Source: Ahniella sp. (lineage in GTDB: Bacteria; Pseudomonadota; Gammaproteobacteria; Xanthomonadales; Ahniellaceae). Taken from it: a stretch of 64,000 nt of DNA. The DNA lies in the NCBI GenBank assembly GCA_016712105.1, contig JADJRU010000001.1, positions 186,001 through 250,000 of the forward strand. The letters run 5' to 3'. The notes beneath the pieces are model-generated. The model made no database searches and had not been told where the DNA came from. It was given only the letters and a program-made list of their open reading frames with translations. Below are positions 25,096-33,380 of this stretch, piece after piece. The translations under genes and the position numbers were made by a program. Position 1 is the first letter of the stretch. Each line of letters starts with the position of its first letter.

Positions 25096-26151
25096 ATGGA
25101 GCGCGTCTTGGAGCCTCAGTCGAATGAAATCATGTCCGGGGCGGCCGTTGTGCCGCCCCGCAATATTCGCCGCACTGTGCGCTGGATCGGCGTTGGCCTG
25201 GCTGTTGTGTTCGTCACGATCGCGGCCTTGATGTGGCATGCCGATTCGCCGCCGACACCGTTTGATCCAGTGGCCCTGAATGTCGAGCGCGCCAAGGCGC
25301 GTGGCCAGAGTGTCGTGATCGGGCAAACACTGACGCAGACCAACATCGAACTGGTCCGCACGCTGCTCGACAAGCGCGGGGGTTATCTGTCGAACGACAT
25401 CCTGCCGCCGGGCGTCTTGATGGACAACATGCCGAACTGGGAGTTCGGCGTGCTGGTGCAGGTCCGGGACCTGTCTCGGTTCCTGCGCGGTGAATTCAGC
25501 AAATCACAGACCCAATCCACCGAAGATCGTGACCTCGCAGAAGCCGAACCACATTTTGCGTTCAGCAACGACCGCTGGCTGTTGCCGTCGAGCGAGAGTG
25601 AATACCGGGCCGGCATCGAGCGGACGGAAGCCTACCTGGTGCGGTTGGCCGACGAGGATCAACTGGATGCGCAGTTCTTCGCGCGATCGGACAATCTGGC
25701 GCTGTATCTCGGCGAAGTGGAACGCCGGCTCGGAAATCTTTCCAAACGGCTTTCCGAAAGTGTCGCCCGCGACGAGCAGGACTTGAGCCTCAGCCGCGAC
25801 GCAAACGCCAGTCAATCGACCCCGACGCCCACCGAGCGACACCGGCAGACGCCCTGGAACGGCATCGACGATGTGTTCTATGAGGCGCGTGGCGCCAGTT
25901 ATGCACAGGTCCACATCCTCAAGGCGATCGACCACGATTTTGCGCGCATCCTGGAAGACAAGAATGCGCGGATCACCCTGCAACAGGTCATCCGTGAACT
26001 CGAAGCAGCACAGGAACCAGTGCACAGCCCGTTGATCCTCAACGGCTCGCCCTATGGCTTTTTTGCGAATCACTCACTCGTACTGGCGAATTACATTTCG
26101 CGCGCGAATGCCAGCATCCGCGATTTGCGCGTAATGCTGGAACGGGGTTGA
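25096..26151 (+). CDS. DUF2333 family single-span membrane protein
   Basis: A 351-residue protein. One membrane segment at about residues 27-47 (RWIGVGLAVVFVTIAALMWH) leaves the rest in the periplasm. Conserved-looking parts are TLTQTNIELVRTLLDKRGGY, LSNDILPPGVLMDNMPNWEF and GVLVQVRDLSRFLRGEFSKS; the C-terminal part includes DDVFYEARGASYAQVHILKA and ILNGSPYGFFANHSLVLANY. This matches the DUF2333 family of Pseudomonas and Xanthomonas, whose role is unknown. The charged middle helix (residues about 190-240) has heptad-like leucines and could be a coiled coil. Confidence 0.85.
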   Translation: MERVLEPQSNEIMSGAAVVPPRNIRRTVRWIGVGLAVVFVTIAALMWHADSPPTPFDPVALNVERAKARGQSVVIGQTLTQTNIELVRTLLDKRGGYLSNDILPPGVLMDNMPNWEFGVLVQVRDLSRFLRGEFSKSQTQSTEDRDLAEAEPHFAFSNDRWLLPSSESEYRAGIERTEAYLVRLADEDQLDAQFFARSDNLALYLGEVERRLGNLSKRLSESVARDEQDLSLSRDANASQSTPTPTERHRQTPWNGIDDVFYEARGASYAQVHILKAIDHDFARILEDKNARITLQQVIRELEAAQEPVHSPLILNGSPYGFFANHSLVLANYISRANASIRDLRVMLERG

Positions 26152-26156
26152 GTGAT

Positions 26157-26185
26157 CCTTGTGCTTCGCTTTGCGAAGCACAAGG
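26157..26185 (+). terminator. Strong hairpin after the DUF2333 gene
   Basis: A perfect 13 bp stem (CCTTGTGCTTCGC / GCGAAGCACAAGG) with a TTT loop begins six bases after the stop codon. There is no U-tract after it, so factor-independent termination is uncertain, but the position and stability fit an mRNA 3' end. Confidence 0.55.
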
Positions 26186-26277
26186 GCGAAGTGCTTGCCT
26201 AAACCCCTCCCAACCCTCCCCGAACATCGGGGAGGGCTGTGGCCAGTCCGAAACTTCGTTGTACTTCGGCTGAAGCC
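26186..26277. repeat. Dispersed repeat, copy 1 (inverted copy at 46393-46488)
   Basis: A block of about 92 bases holding a perfect 10 bp palindrome, CCCTCCCCGA-ACA-TCGGGGAGGG, at 26214-26236, followed by GGCCAGTCCGAAAC and ending at GGCTGAAGCC. The reverse complement of essentially the whole block occurs at 46393-46488 with scattered changes. No coding capacity is evident. Confidence 0.7.
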
Positions 26278-26290
26278 ACGGGGAAAACGG

Positions 26291-26911
26291 GCGTCAAGAC
26301 GTTTGTGCCGCACTCCAAATATCCGTCATTCCCGCGAAAGCGGGAAACCACTCGGGTGCCACACGACCCAAACCGGGTCGCATCGAGTGGATCCCCGCGT
26401 GCGCGGGGATGACGGTTGGAGAGGCCGTGCGCGGACATGACGAGACGAGCGGCCAGCAAACACGGGCGTCAAGACGTTTGTGCCGCACTCCAGATATCCG
26501 TCATTCCCGCGCAAGCGGGAAACCACTCGGGTGCCACACGACCCAAACCGGGTCGCATCAAGTGGATCCCCGCTTGCGCGGGGATGACGGTTGGAGAGGC
26601 CGTGCGCGGGCATGACGAGCCGAGGGGCCAGCAAACACGGGCGTCAAGACGTTTGTGCCGCACTCCAGATATCCGTCATTCCCGCGCAAGCGGAAACCAC
26701 TCGGGTGCCACACGACCCAAACCGGGTCGCATCGAGCGGATCCGGGGGGGGGCGGGGAGGCTTGCGCGGGGATGACGGTTGGAGAGGCCGTGCGCGGGGA
26801 TGACGAGCCGAGGGGCCAGCAAACACGGGTGTCTGAACGTTTGTGCCGCACACCAAAAATCCGTCATTCCCGCGAAAGCGGGAAACCACTCGGGTGCCAC
26901 ACGACCCAAGA
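26291..26911. repeat. Tandem array of 175 bp units containing REP-like palindromes
   Basis: Units begin GCGTCAAGACGTTTGTGCCG at 26291, 26466 and 26641; a diverged partial unit starts at 26829 (GTGTCTGAACG). The first two periods are exactly 175 bases, the third 188. Each full unit contains the palindrome around CCGTCATTCCCGCG and AAGCGGGAA, a second one at ATCCCCGCxTGCGCGGGGAT, and the words GGTTGGAGAGGCCGTGCGCG. The third unit has its second palindrome disrupted by a run of nine Gs (26744-26752) and GCGGGGAGG. Short open frames inside are products of the repeat and look non-coding. The rest of 26278-26977 shows nothing else. Confidence 0.85.
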
Positions 26912-26977
26912 TGCAAATTTGGGGCACTTACGGCAAGAGTTTGAGCTGGCCGCGGTTCGAGGTTGAGACCGCCGCTC

Positions 26978-28200
26978 CTACGACACTACCCGCTGCTTGA
27001 ACACGCCGATCGGAGCACCGATCTGGAATTCGGGAAACACACCGGTGAGGTTGGTGTTCGCATGGCGCTTGGACAGCGCTTCGGCGAGGACAGTCCGGTA
27101 ATCGACGGTGATATTGAGATCGCCCTGGTAAAGCTGTGCGTCGCTGAGCCCCGGCCAGTCGCGATACACGACACCACCGTTGACGCCGCCGCCCATCGCG
27201 AACGTGCAGAAGCCACTGCCATGGTCGGTGCCGTTCGAAGCGTTCTGGTACGCACGCCGACCAAACTCCGTCATCGTCAACACCGTCACGTTGTCCATGC
27301 GTGCGCCGAGATCTTGCTGGAACGCAGCCATCGCACTCGCCATCTCACCGAGCAGATTCACCATCTGAGGTGCTTCGTTGTTGTGGTGGTCCCAGCCACC
27401 AATGTCGGCCGTGGCGACTTCAAGACCCAGATCGGCCTTGACCAGTTGCGCGATTTCCTTCAGCTGATTGCCGAACGTGGTGTTTGGATAAGTGGCGCCG
27501 TTTTCGACCGGATATTGCCCTGGATTCTCGGCAGCAAGTTCCTCGACCGAACCCAATGCCTGGGCGCCCGTGGCGGCCAGCAGATCGTTGGTATCGAACA
27601 TGCTGGCGAGTGCACTTTCCAGCGCCGCATGCTGTTTGGATGTGGAACGCAAACCGAAATCGGACACCGTTCGCAATCCAATCACGGGCGCGGCGCCGCG
27701 CAAGGCACCCGGCAACGCGTTGCCGACCGCAACAGCCTGAAACTGGCGTCACCACCAATCACGCCAAGATGCCGGTTCAACCAACCCGTGGTGATGGATC
27801 GCGTGGACAGGGTCGCGCGTTCGATTCGGTCCTGGCAATCGAAGTGGCTGCGGCTTTCATGTTTGAAGCCGGTGGCATGCACGATCGCCAGTTTTCCGGC
27901 CTGGAACACCGGCAACAACGGCGCCATTGCCGGATGCAACCCGAAGAACCCGTCGAGATCGACTACCGCCGTGCTGCCCTGTCCTGGACGCGGCAATCCG
28001 AGTGTGGGCCGGAGCCGGTAGTAATCGGCATCGGCATACGGCACCACGGCGTTGAGACCGTCCATGCCACCTCGCTGGAAAATCACCACCAGCACATCGC
28101 GGCGACCATCCTTGTTGGCGCCAAACACGAGGCGCGGCATCCCCATCACAGCGAGTGCTGCCGCGGAAGACTTCAGAAAATCGCGTCGAGTGAAACTCAT
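26978..28200 (-). pseudogene. DUF1501 family Tat-exported protein, frame broken once
   Basis: About 408 residues if repaired. ATG 28200 has a GGAGG ribosome site and a twin-arginine signal, MSFTRRDFLKSSAAALAVMG. The family core follows: VLVVIFQRGGMDGLNAVVPY, LHPAMAPLLPVFQAGKLAIV, HATGFKHESRSHFDCQDRIE. The first frame ends at 27682. The rest (NALPGALRGAAPVIGLRTVS to 26978) continues in another frame with TADIGGWDHHNNEAPQMVNL, VTVLTMTEFGRRAYQNASNG and TDHGSGFCTFAMGGGVNGGV. One missing C at about 27740 (TTCAGG for TTCCAGG) explains the shift. DUF1501 proteins are sulfatase-like exported proteins usually paired with a DUF1800 protein, as here. The natural substrate is unknown. Confidence 0.87.
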
Positions 28201-28214
28201 GGTCGGCCTCCAGC

Positions 28215-29470
28215 TCAACGATATTGGAAATATGGCGAAGCGAGCAGGCACCAGCCAATCTTCCCTCGATCACCTCGAACGCAAAATTCCAGCGCGACAG
28301 CACCGAACTCGTATTCGTCCAGTAACCCTGCACGTCCGGGTAACCGTTGGGCGCCGGCCAGTTGTAGGGGACGTGATTCAATTCGGTCAGTTGTTCGGTA
28401 AGCACACGATAGAACTGATTGCCCAGGCGCGCACCGAGGACGCGCACGACGCCGGCGATGTATTCGTTCGGCCGTTTCAGCTTGTTGTCAGCCGCGGCGC
28501 GGAATTCGGCAGACAGCAGCAGATCGCGCAATACCGACTTGATGTCGCCCTGAGTCGCCAGGAACGTTTGTGCCAGCCGATCGACCAATGCCTGGGGCGG
28601 ATTGTCGGAAACGAAACGTCGGGCCAATTTGCGCGAAATGAACACCGCGGTGCTCGGGTGGGCCGCGAGCCGCTCCAGCAACAGATCACCCTCGGCTTCA
28701 CCGACACCCGCGGGGTAATCCTGGCCGAGTGCGCGCTTCGCGCCGAAATCGTGATTCAGCGACCGGAACAGGAACGTGATTTCGGTGACGTTGCCGAAAC
28801 TGAAGGTCCAGCCTGTCAGGAGTCGGGCCACCGCCTTGACGTCGTCTTCGGTGTAACCGCCGTCAACGCCAAGCGTGTGGAGTTCCATCAACTCGCGGGC
28901 ATAGTTCTCGTTCGGACCGGTGGTGACGTTGGCGTAGTTGTCGAGGTAATACAGCATGGCCGGGCTTCTCGCGCTGGCCTTGAGCAGGTCGACGAATCTT
29001 CCGAGCGCATGCCGCCGTATGACCTCTCGATCATCGACGGTTTTGAATTGGCGGAGCGGGCCATCGACCTGCTCGATATTGAAGTGGTTGGTCCAGAAAT
29101 CGACCATCACCTCGAACAACTGGCGCGGGCTGAAGATCTGGCGGAGGTAGTTGGCGGCCCGCAGTTCGGCGAGCGCCGTAAACTGCCGGCCATCCAGTCG
29201 CGAGTCGGCGATCAGTTGCTGGTTTGTCCAGGCAACGGTTGGCAAGGCGCCGCGGATCGCGTCCTCGACCGCCGAGTCGTCGAGACTCTGGTAATTGATC
29301 TGCTCGGTGACCCAACCCTCGAATCCGATCGCCGAAGCCCGCGCCAGTTCAGCCTGAGTCGGCCCGAACGTGGTGCGATTCACCAAATGAAGCAGTTCCT
29401 GGGGCAGCGGCAAGCTGCTGTCCAGTTGCTTGTCGAGACCGTGATTGAGGTCGCCAATTGCCATCGCCAT
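28215..29470 (-). pseudogene. DUF1800 family protein, frameshift and probable loss near the 3' end
   Basis: ATG 29470 starts MAMAIGDLNHGLDKQLDSSL. Family motifs follow: QELLHLVNRTTFGPTQAELA, LFEVMVDFWTNHFNIEQVDG, MLYYLDNYANVTTGPNENYA and RELMELHTLGVDGGYTEDDV. The frame is intact to RWNFAFEVIEGRLAG, then runs into the neighbouring gene in the wrong frame. Another frame supplies LLASPYFQYR and a TGA at 28215-28217, which is how DUF1800 proteins usually end. The usual 50-80 residues between these two points are missing, so this is more than a one-base slip: a deletion of 3n+1 bases or an assembly collapse at about 28245-28275. It precedes DUF1501, whose ribosome site starts right after this stop. 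Confidence 0.82.
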
Positions 29471-29610
29471 GATCGTCTCCGGGTGCGAAGCGCTGTCTTG
29501 CCAATGAACGTGCTTGCCCGGAAATGGTTGACACGTCATGGCGGACTCGGGCCAGTTTTGCTACAAAGCGGCGCCTGTTTCCTTTTGGCAGGCCGCCTCG
29601 GAGGTTTACC

Positions 29611-29922
29611 ATGCCACGTTTTTCGCGATTTGTCCCGGCCCTGGCCGTCCTTTTGTCTGCCGGTTCCGTGCACGCCGACACCCTGCTGATCGAGCGCCAG
29701 GAACGCGCTGCCGAAGTCGCCCGCCCCACCAAGGGCATGCAGATGACCCAGGTCGAACGCGAGTTCGGCGCTCCGGTCAGCAAGGGCGAGCCAGTCGGTG
29801 ATCCACCCATCACGCGCTGGACTTACGCCAGTTTCAGCGTCTACTTCGAGCATTCGCACGTCATTACTTCCGTATTGAACAAGGCCTCCCAGCGCGAGCA
29901 GGGCCCCAAGCCGGCACAATGA
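29611..29922 (+). CDS. Small exported protein, BamE/SmpA-like motif
   Basis: A 103-residue protein from ATG 29611 with GGAGG ribosome site and signal peptide MPRFSRFVPALAVLLSAGSV ending at HADT. The mature part has RPTKGMQMTQVEREFGAPVS, which recalls the GMTxxQVxxxLGxP motif of BamE-like domains, and PPITRWTYASFSVYFEHSHV, a beta hairpin region. It is too short for full BamE and lacks a lipobox. Its TGA overlaps the aguA ATG by four bases (ATGA), a link repeated in related genomes from memory. Function unknown. Confidence 0.72.
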   Translation: MPRFSRFVPALAVLLSAGSVHADTLLIERQERAAEVARPTKGMQMTQVEREFGAPVSKGEPVGDPPITRWTYASFSVYFEHSHVITSVLNKASQREQGPKPAQ

Positions 29923-30965
29923 CCGGCGCTTCGGTAACGCGATTCCCCGCGGAATGGGAAGGTCAGGATGCAGTCCTGATCGCCTGGCCGCACGCCGGCA
30001 CCGACTGGGTCGACAATCTGGCGGATGTCGAATCGACCTATGTGGCGCTGGTTTCGGCCATCACTCGATTCGAGCCTTGCCTCATTGTGGTGGCTGACGC
30101 TGCGCTGCATACCCATGCGAGCCGCCGCCTGCACGGTGCCGGAGTCGATCTGGCGCAGGTTCGTTTTCTGACGGCCGACTATGACGACACCTGGCTGCGG
30201 GATTCCGGCCCGGTCACGCTGCATGATGGCGACGGCTTCCGGCTGCTCGATTTCCGCTTCACGGGATGGGGCGGCAAGTTCGGCGCCAGCAAGGATGACC
30301 TGTTGATTGGCGCGTTGTGCGCACAAGGGGTTTTCGGCTCGGCTCGACACGAGCGCATCGAGTTTGCCCTGGAAGGCGGCGCCATCGAGACGGACGGCGA
30401 AGGCACCCTGCTGACGACCTATGCCTGCCTGCATCAGCGTCATCCCGAGTTGTCGCGCGAGCAACTCGCGGGCCGGCTGCGCGAAGTTCTGCACGTCGAC
30501 CGGGTGTTGATCCTGGAACACGGCGCCCTGCAAGGGGACGATACCGACGCGCACATTGATACGCTGGCACGGATCAGTGACCCCGGAACGATCGTCCATC
30601 AGGCGTGTGACGACCCTTCGGATCCACATTTCGAGTCACTGTCGGCCATGGCTCAAGAACTGGCGAATCTCCGCACGCGCGACGGCAATCCCTATCGATT
30701 GATGCCGCTGCCCTGGGCGCAGCCGATCCACAACGCCGAAGGTCGCCGCCTGGCGGCGTCGTATGCCAACTATCTGGTCGTCAACGGTGGCGTGTTGCTG
30801 CCGGTCTATGGCGATCGCGCGGACGCAAAGGCGCTGGCGCAATTGCGCCTGGCGTACCCGGATCGTGAGGTCGTGCCGGTTCCGGCGCGCCCGCTGATCG
30901 AACAGAATGGCAGCCTGCATTGTGTGACGATGCAACTGCCGAAGGGAGTGTTGAATGTCGCGTAG
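29919..30965 (+). CDS. aguA: Agmatine deiminase
   Basis: A 348-residue cytosolic enzyme converting agmatine to N-carbamoylputrescine and ammonia. Motifs of the guanidino-modifying superfamily: FPAEWEGQDAVLIAWPHAGT at the N-terminus, DYDDTWLRDSGPVTLHDGDG, RHERIEFALEGGAIETDGEG, HGALQGDDTDAHIDTLARIS and the catalytic cysteine in NGSLHCVTMQLPKGVL. The 3' end overlaps aguB by 11 bases, giving a two-step route to putrescine. The four-base overlap with the preceding small gene suggests a three-gene unit. Confidence 0.96.
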   Translation: MTGASVTRFPAEWEGQDAVLIAWPHAGTDWVDNLADVESTYVALVSAITRFEPCLIVVADAALHTHASRRLHGAGVDLAQVRFLTADYDDTWLRDSGPVTLHDGDGFRLLDFRFTGWGGKFGASKDDLLIGALCAQGVFGSARHERIEFALEGGAIETDGEGTLLTTYACLHQRHPELSREQLAGRLREVLHVDRVLILEHGALQGDDTDAHIDTLARISDPGTIVHQACDDPSDPHFESLSAMAQELANLRTRDGNPYRLMPLPWAQPIHNAEGRRLAASYANYLVVNGGVLLPVYGDRADAKALAQLRLAYPDREVVPVPARPLIEQNGSLHCVTMQLPKGVLNVA

Positions 30966-31839
30966 GCTCACTGTTGCACTCGTCCAGGAACAGAATCAGG
31001 GCGAGTCCGAAGCGAATCTGGTGCGGATCGAGCAGCGGGTACGGGAAGCCCGCGCGCGCGGCGCACAACTCGTGCTGTTGCAGGAACTGCACAATGGCCC
31101 GTATTTTTGCCAGCACGAAGCCGTGCACGAATTCGATCGCGCAGAACCGATCCCGGGGCCGAGCACGGAGCGACTGTCGGCGCTGGCGAAAGCCGAGGGT
31201 GTGGTGTTGGTGTCGTCGTTGTTCGAGCGCCGTGCGGCGGGGCTGTATCACAACACGGCCGTGGTCTTTGAGCGCGATGGGTCGATCGCCGGCAAGTATC
31301 GCAAGATGCATATTCCCGACGATCCGGGCTTCCTGGAAAAGTTCTACTTCACGCCTGGCGATCTCGGCTTCATGCCGATCGAAACGTCAGTCGGCAAACT
31401 CGGCGTGCTCGTTTGCTGGGATCAGTGGTATCCGGAAGCCGCTCGATTGATGGCACTCGCTGGGGCCGACCTGCTGCTGTATCCGACTGCCATCGGCTGG
31501 GATCCGGACGATTCGGACGCCGAACGGGAACGCCAGCGTCAAGCCTGGGTCCTGTCGCAACGTGGTCACGCAGTGGCCAATGGCCTGCCGGTGCTGTCGT
31601 GCAACCGTATCGGCTTCGAACCCAGCCCCACGGGCGGCAGCGGCATTCAGTTCTGGGGCACCAGTTTTGTCGCCGGCCCGCAGGGTGAACTGCTCGCGGA
31701 AGCCGGCACCGATACGGCAGGCCTGCTGGTCACCGAAATCGACCTGGGCCGGAGTGAACACGTCCGGCGGATCTGGCCGTTCCTGCGCGATCGGCGCATT
31801 GACGCCTATGGTGATTTGCTGAAACGCTATCGCGATTGA
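30955..31839 (+). CDS. aguB: N-carbamoylputrescine amidase
   Basis: A 294-residue nitrilase-superfamily amidase that hydrolyses N-carbamoylputrescine to putrescine, CO2 and ammonia. The catalytic triad is visible: glutamate in LVLLQELHNGPYFCQ, lysine in IAGKYRKMHIPDDPGF, cysteine in LGVLVCWDQWYPEAARLMAL. LLLYPTAIGWDP and NGLPVLSCNRIGFEPSPTGG are typical of AguB. The ATG (in AATGTCGCGTAG) overlaps the aguA stop. With aguA it forms the arginine-decarboxylase-dependent putrescine branch; speA is not in the window. Confidence 0.96.
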   Translation: MSRRLTVALVQEQNQGESEANLVRIEQRVREARARGAQLVLLQELHNGPYFCQHEAVHEFDRAEPIPGPSTERLSALAKAEGVVLVSSLFERRAAGLYHNTAVVFERDGSIAGKYRKMHIPDDPGFLEKFYFTPGDLGFMPIETSVGKLGVLVCWDQWYPEAARLMALAGADLLLYPTAIGWDPDDSDAERERQRQAWVLSQRGHAVANGLPVLSCNRIGFEPSPTGGSGIQFWGTSFVAGPQGELLAEAGTDTAGLLVTEIDLGRSEHVRRIWPFLRDRRIDAYGDLLKRYRD

Positions 31840-31855
31840 GCGAATCGAGGTTGTC

Positions 31856-33103
31856 TTGTCCGAATCCGTGAATCCCGAGACTGATGCCCCCATCAGTCCA
31901 GAGCAGTTGTTGGCCGAGCAGCCGATCCGTCGAATTACCCGCGACGGGACAGAATTTGTGCTGCTTGGCACCGCCCATGTCTCGCGCCGCAGTGCCGACG
32001 CGGTCAGCGCGATGTTGGCCCGCGAATCGTTTGATGCGGTGGCGGTCGAACTGTGTCCGCATCGTGCCGAAGCGCTCCGTAATCCGGATGCCATCGCCAG
32101 CCTGAATCTGTTTCAGGTGCTGAAGGAAGGCAAGGCAGGGTTGATCGCCGCCGGCCTGGCCCTGGGGGCGTTCCAGCGGCGCCTGGCGGACCAGTACGGT
32201 ATCGAACCGGGGGCCGAGATGCGCCGGGCGCTGTCCGAGGCACAAACGCGCAATCTGCCGGTCTGGCTCGTCGACCGCGATGTCGGGCTGACGTTGCGGC
32301 GGGCTCGTGCGGCTTTGGGTTTCTGGGCGAAAGCCGAGATGAGTGCAGGCCTGGTGGCCAGTCTGATCTCCACCGACGAAATTGCCGAAGAAGAGGTCGA
32401 AAAACTCAAACAGGGCGACATGCTGCAGTCGACGTTTGCGGAGTTCGCCAAACAATCGGCACCGCTGTATCGCGCGATGATCGAGGAACGCGACCAGTAC
32501 ATGGCGGCGCGCCTTCGCGAAGAAGCCGCCAGCGCCGGCCGACCACACAAAGTGCTGGTCGTGATCGGCGCGGGGCATCTCGCCGGATCGGCAAGCCAAC
32601 TCGAATCCGCTACCCAATCTCCGGCCGAACTGCTTGCGCCGGTTACGGCAGAACCCAAACCCGGGCAAATCGGCAAGTGGATCGGCATGGGCATCACCTT
32701 GCTCGTGCTGGTCGGCTTCGTGCTGGCGTTCATGCACAGCGCCAGCCTCGGGATGGAACTGCTCGTGCAGTGGGTGTTGATCCTCGGCACCGGCGGCGCG
32801 CTGGGGGCATCATTGGCGCTGGCGCACCCGATCAGTATCTTGACCGCGTTCATCGTGTCGCCGCTCACCCCATTTCATCCGGCCCTGGCTTCGGGGATGT
32901 TTTCAGGTGCCACCGAACTCTGGCTGCGCAAACCGATCATCGGCGATTTCCATGCGCTGCGTGATGACGTACGCGAACTCAGGGGCTGGTGGCGCAACCG
33001 CGTGTCGCGTGTGTTCGTCACGTTCTTCCTGACGAATCTGGGCACGGCGCTGGCGTTTTACATCGCGACGGTCCGACTTGGTACGGCGTTCCTGCCTGAC
33101 TGA
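31856..33103 (+). CDS. TraB/PrgY-type family membrane protein
   Basis: A 415-residue protein. TTG 31856 is the only plausible start (GAGG six bases upstream; the next ATG is well inside the domain). The N-terminal TraB domain shows FVLLGTAHVSRRSADAVSAM, DAVAVELCPHRAEALRNPDA and VLVVIGAGHLAG, that is GTAH, E and GxxH, the three conserved sites of this putative metalloprotease-like fold. The C-terminal half has about four membrane segments (WIGMGITLLVLVGFVLAFMH to FVTFFLTNLGTALAFYIATV). Relatives include enterococcal TraB/PrgY pheromone inhibitors, but in Gram-negatives the role is unknown. It starts 16 bases after aguB. Confidence 0.85.
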   Translation: MSESVNPETDAPISPEQLLAEQPIRRITRDGTEFVLLGTAHVSRRSADAVSAMLARESFDAVAVELCPHRAEALRNPDAIASLNLFQVLKEGKAGLIAAGLALGAFQRRLADQYGIEPGAEMRRALSEAQTRNLPVWLVDRDVGLTLRRARAALGFWAKAEMSAGLVASLISTDEIAEEEVEKLKQGDMLQSTFAEFAKQSAPLYRAMIEERDQYMAARLREEAASAGRPHKVLVVIGAGHLAGSASQLESATQSPAELLAPVTAEPKPGQIGKWIGMGITLLVLVGFVLAFMHSASLGMELLVQWVLILGTGGALGASLALAHPISILTAFIVSPLTPFHPALASGMFSGATELWLRKPIIGDFHALRDDVRELRGWWRNRVSRVFVTFFLTNLGTALAFYIATVRLGTAFLPD

Positions 33104-33180
33104 ACGCGGCAACACCTGGCTCCGTGCGAGCCCTGATCGCACCGTTGATGCTCTGATTCGCGCATGAAACCGAAAGCTGA

Positions 33181-33213
33181 CATTGCGAAGACCGCGAAGC
33201 GGGCCGCGCAATG
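33181..33213. repeat. Short copy of the ATTGCGA palindromic repeat
   Basis: An imperfect palindrome, ATTGCGAAGACCGCGAAGCG through GGCCGCGCAAT, within the 33104-33380 intergenic gap. It shares its left half with the longer elements at 46211-46313 and 57334-57432. The rest of this gap carries no gene except the ppiD terminator. Confidence 0.65.
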
Positions 33214-33298
33214 ACGATGGTTTCCTGGTCGCCACCATTCCGAAGACTTTTTGATTGGTGAGCGCGGACTCAGCCCTGCCGGTCCAGAACTGAGGCAC

Positions 33299-33322
33299 AA
33301 AAAACCCCGGGCATGCCGGGGT
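33299..33322 (-). terminator. Rho-independent terminator of ppiD
   Basis: On the reverse strand ACCCCGG-CATGC-CCGGGGT forms a perfect 7 bp stem followed by a run of six Ts. It lies about 60 bases past the ppiD stop. Confidence 0.85.
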
Positions 33323-33380
33323 CCTTCTCTCATCTCATTACTGGTGATGCGGGTGGTTTGCCACCCGCAACACCATCAGA

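Noticed and set aside
26291..26911. Array of repeats as a possible CRISPR
   Set aside because: The units are 175 bases and nearly identical, with no short repeat alternating with unique spacers and no cas genes.
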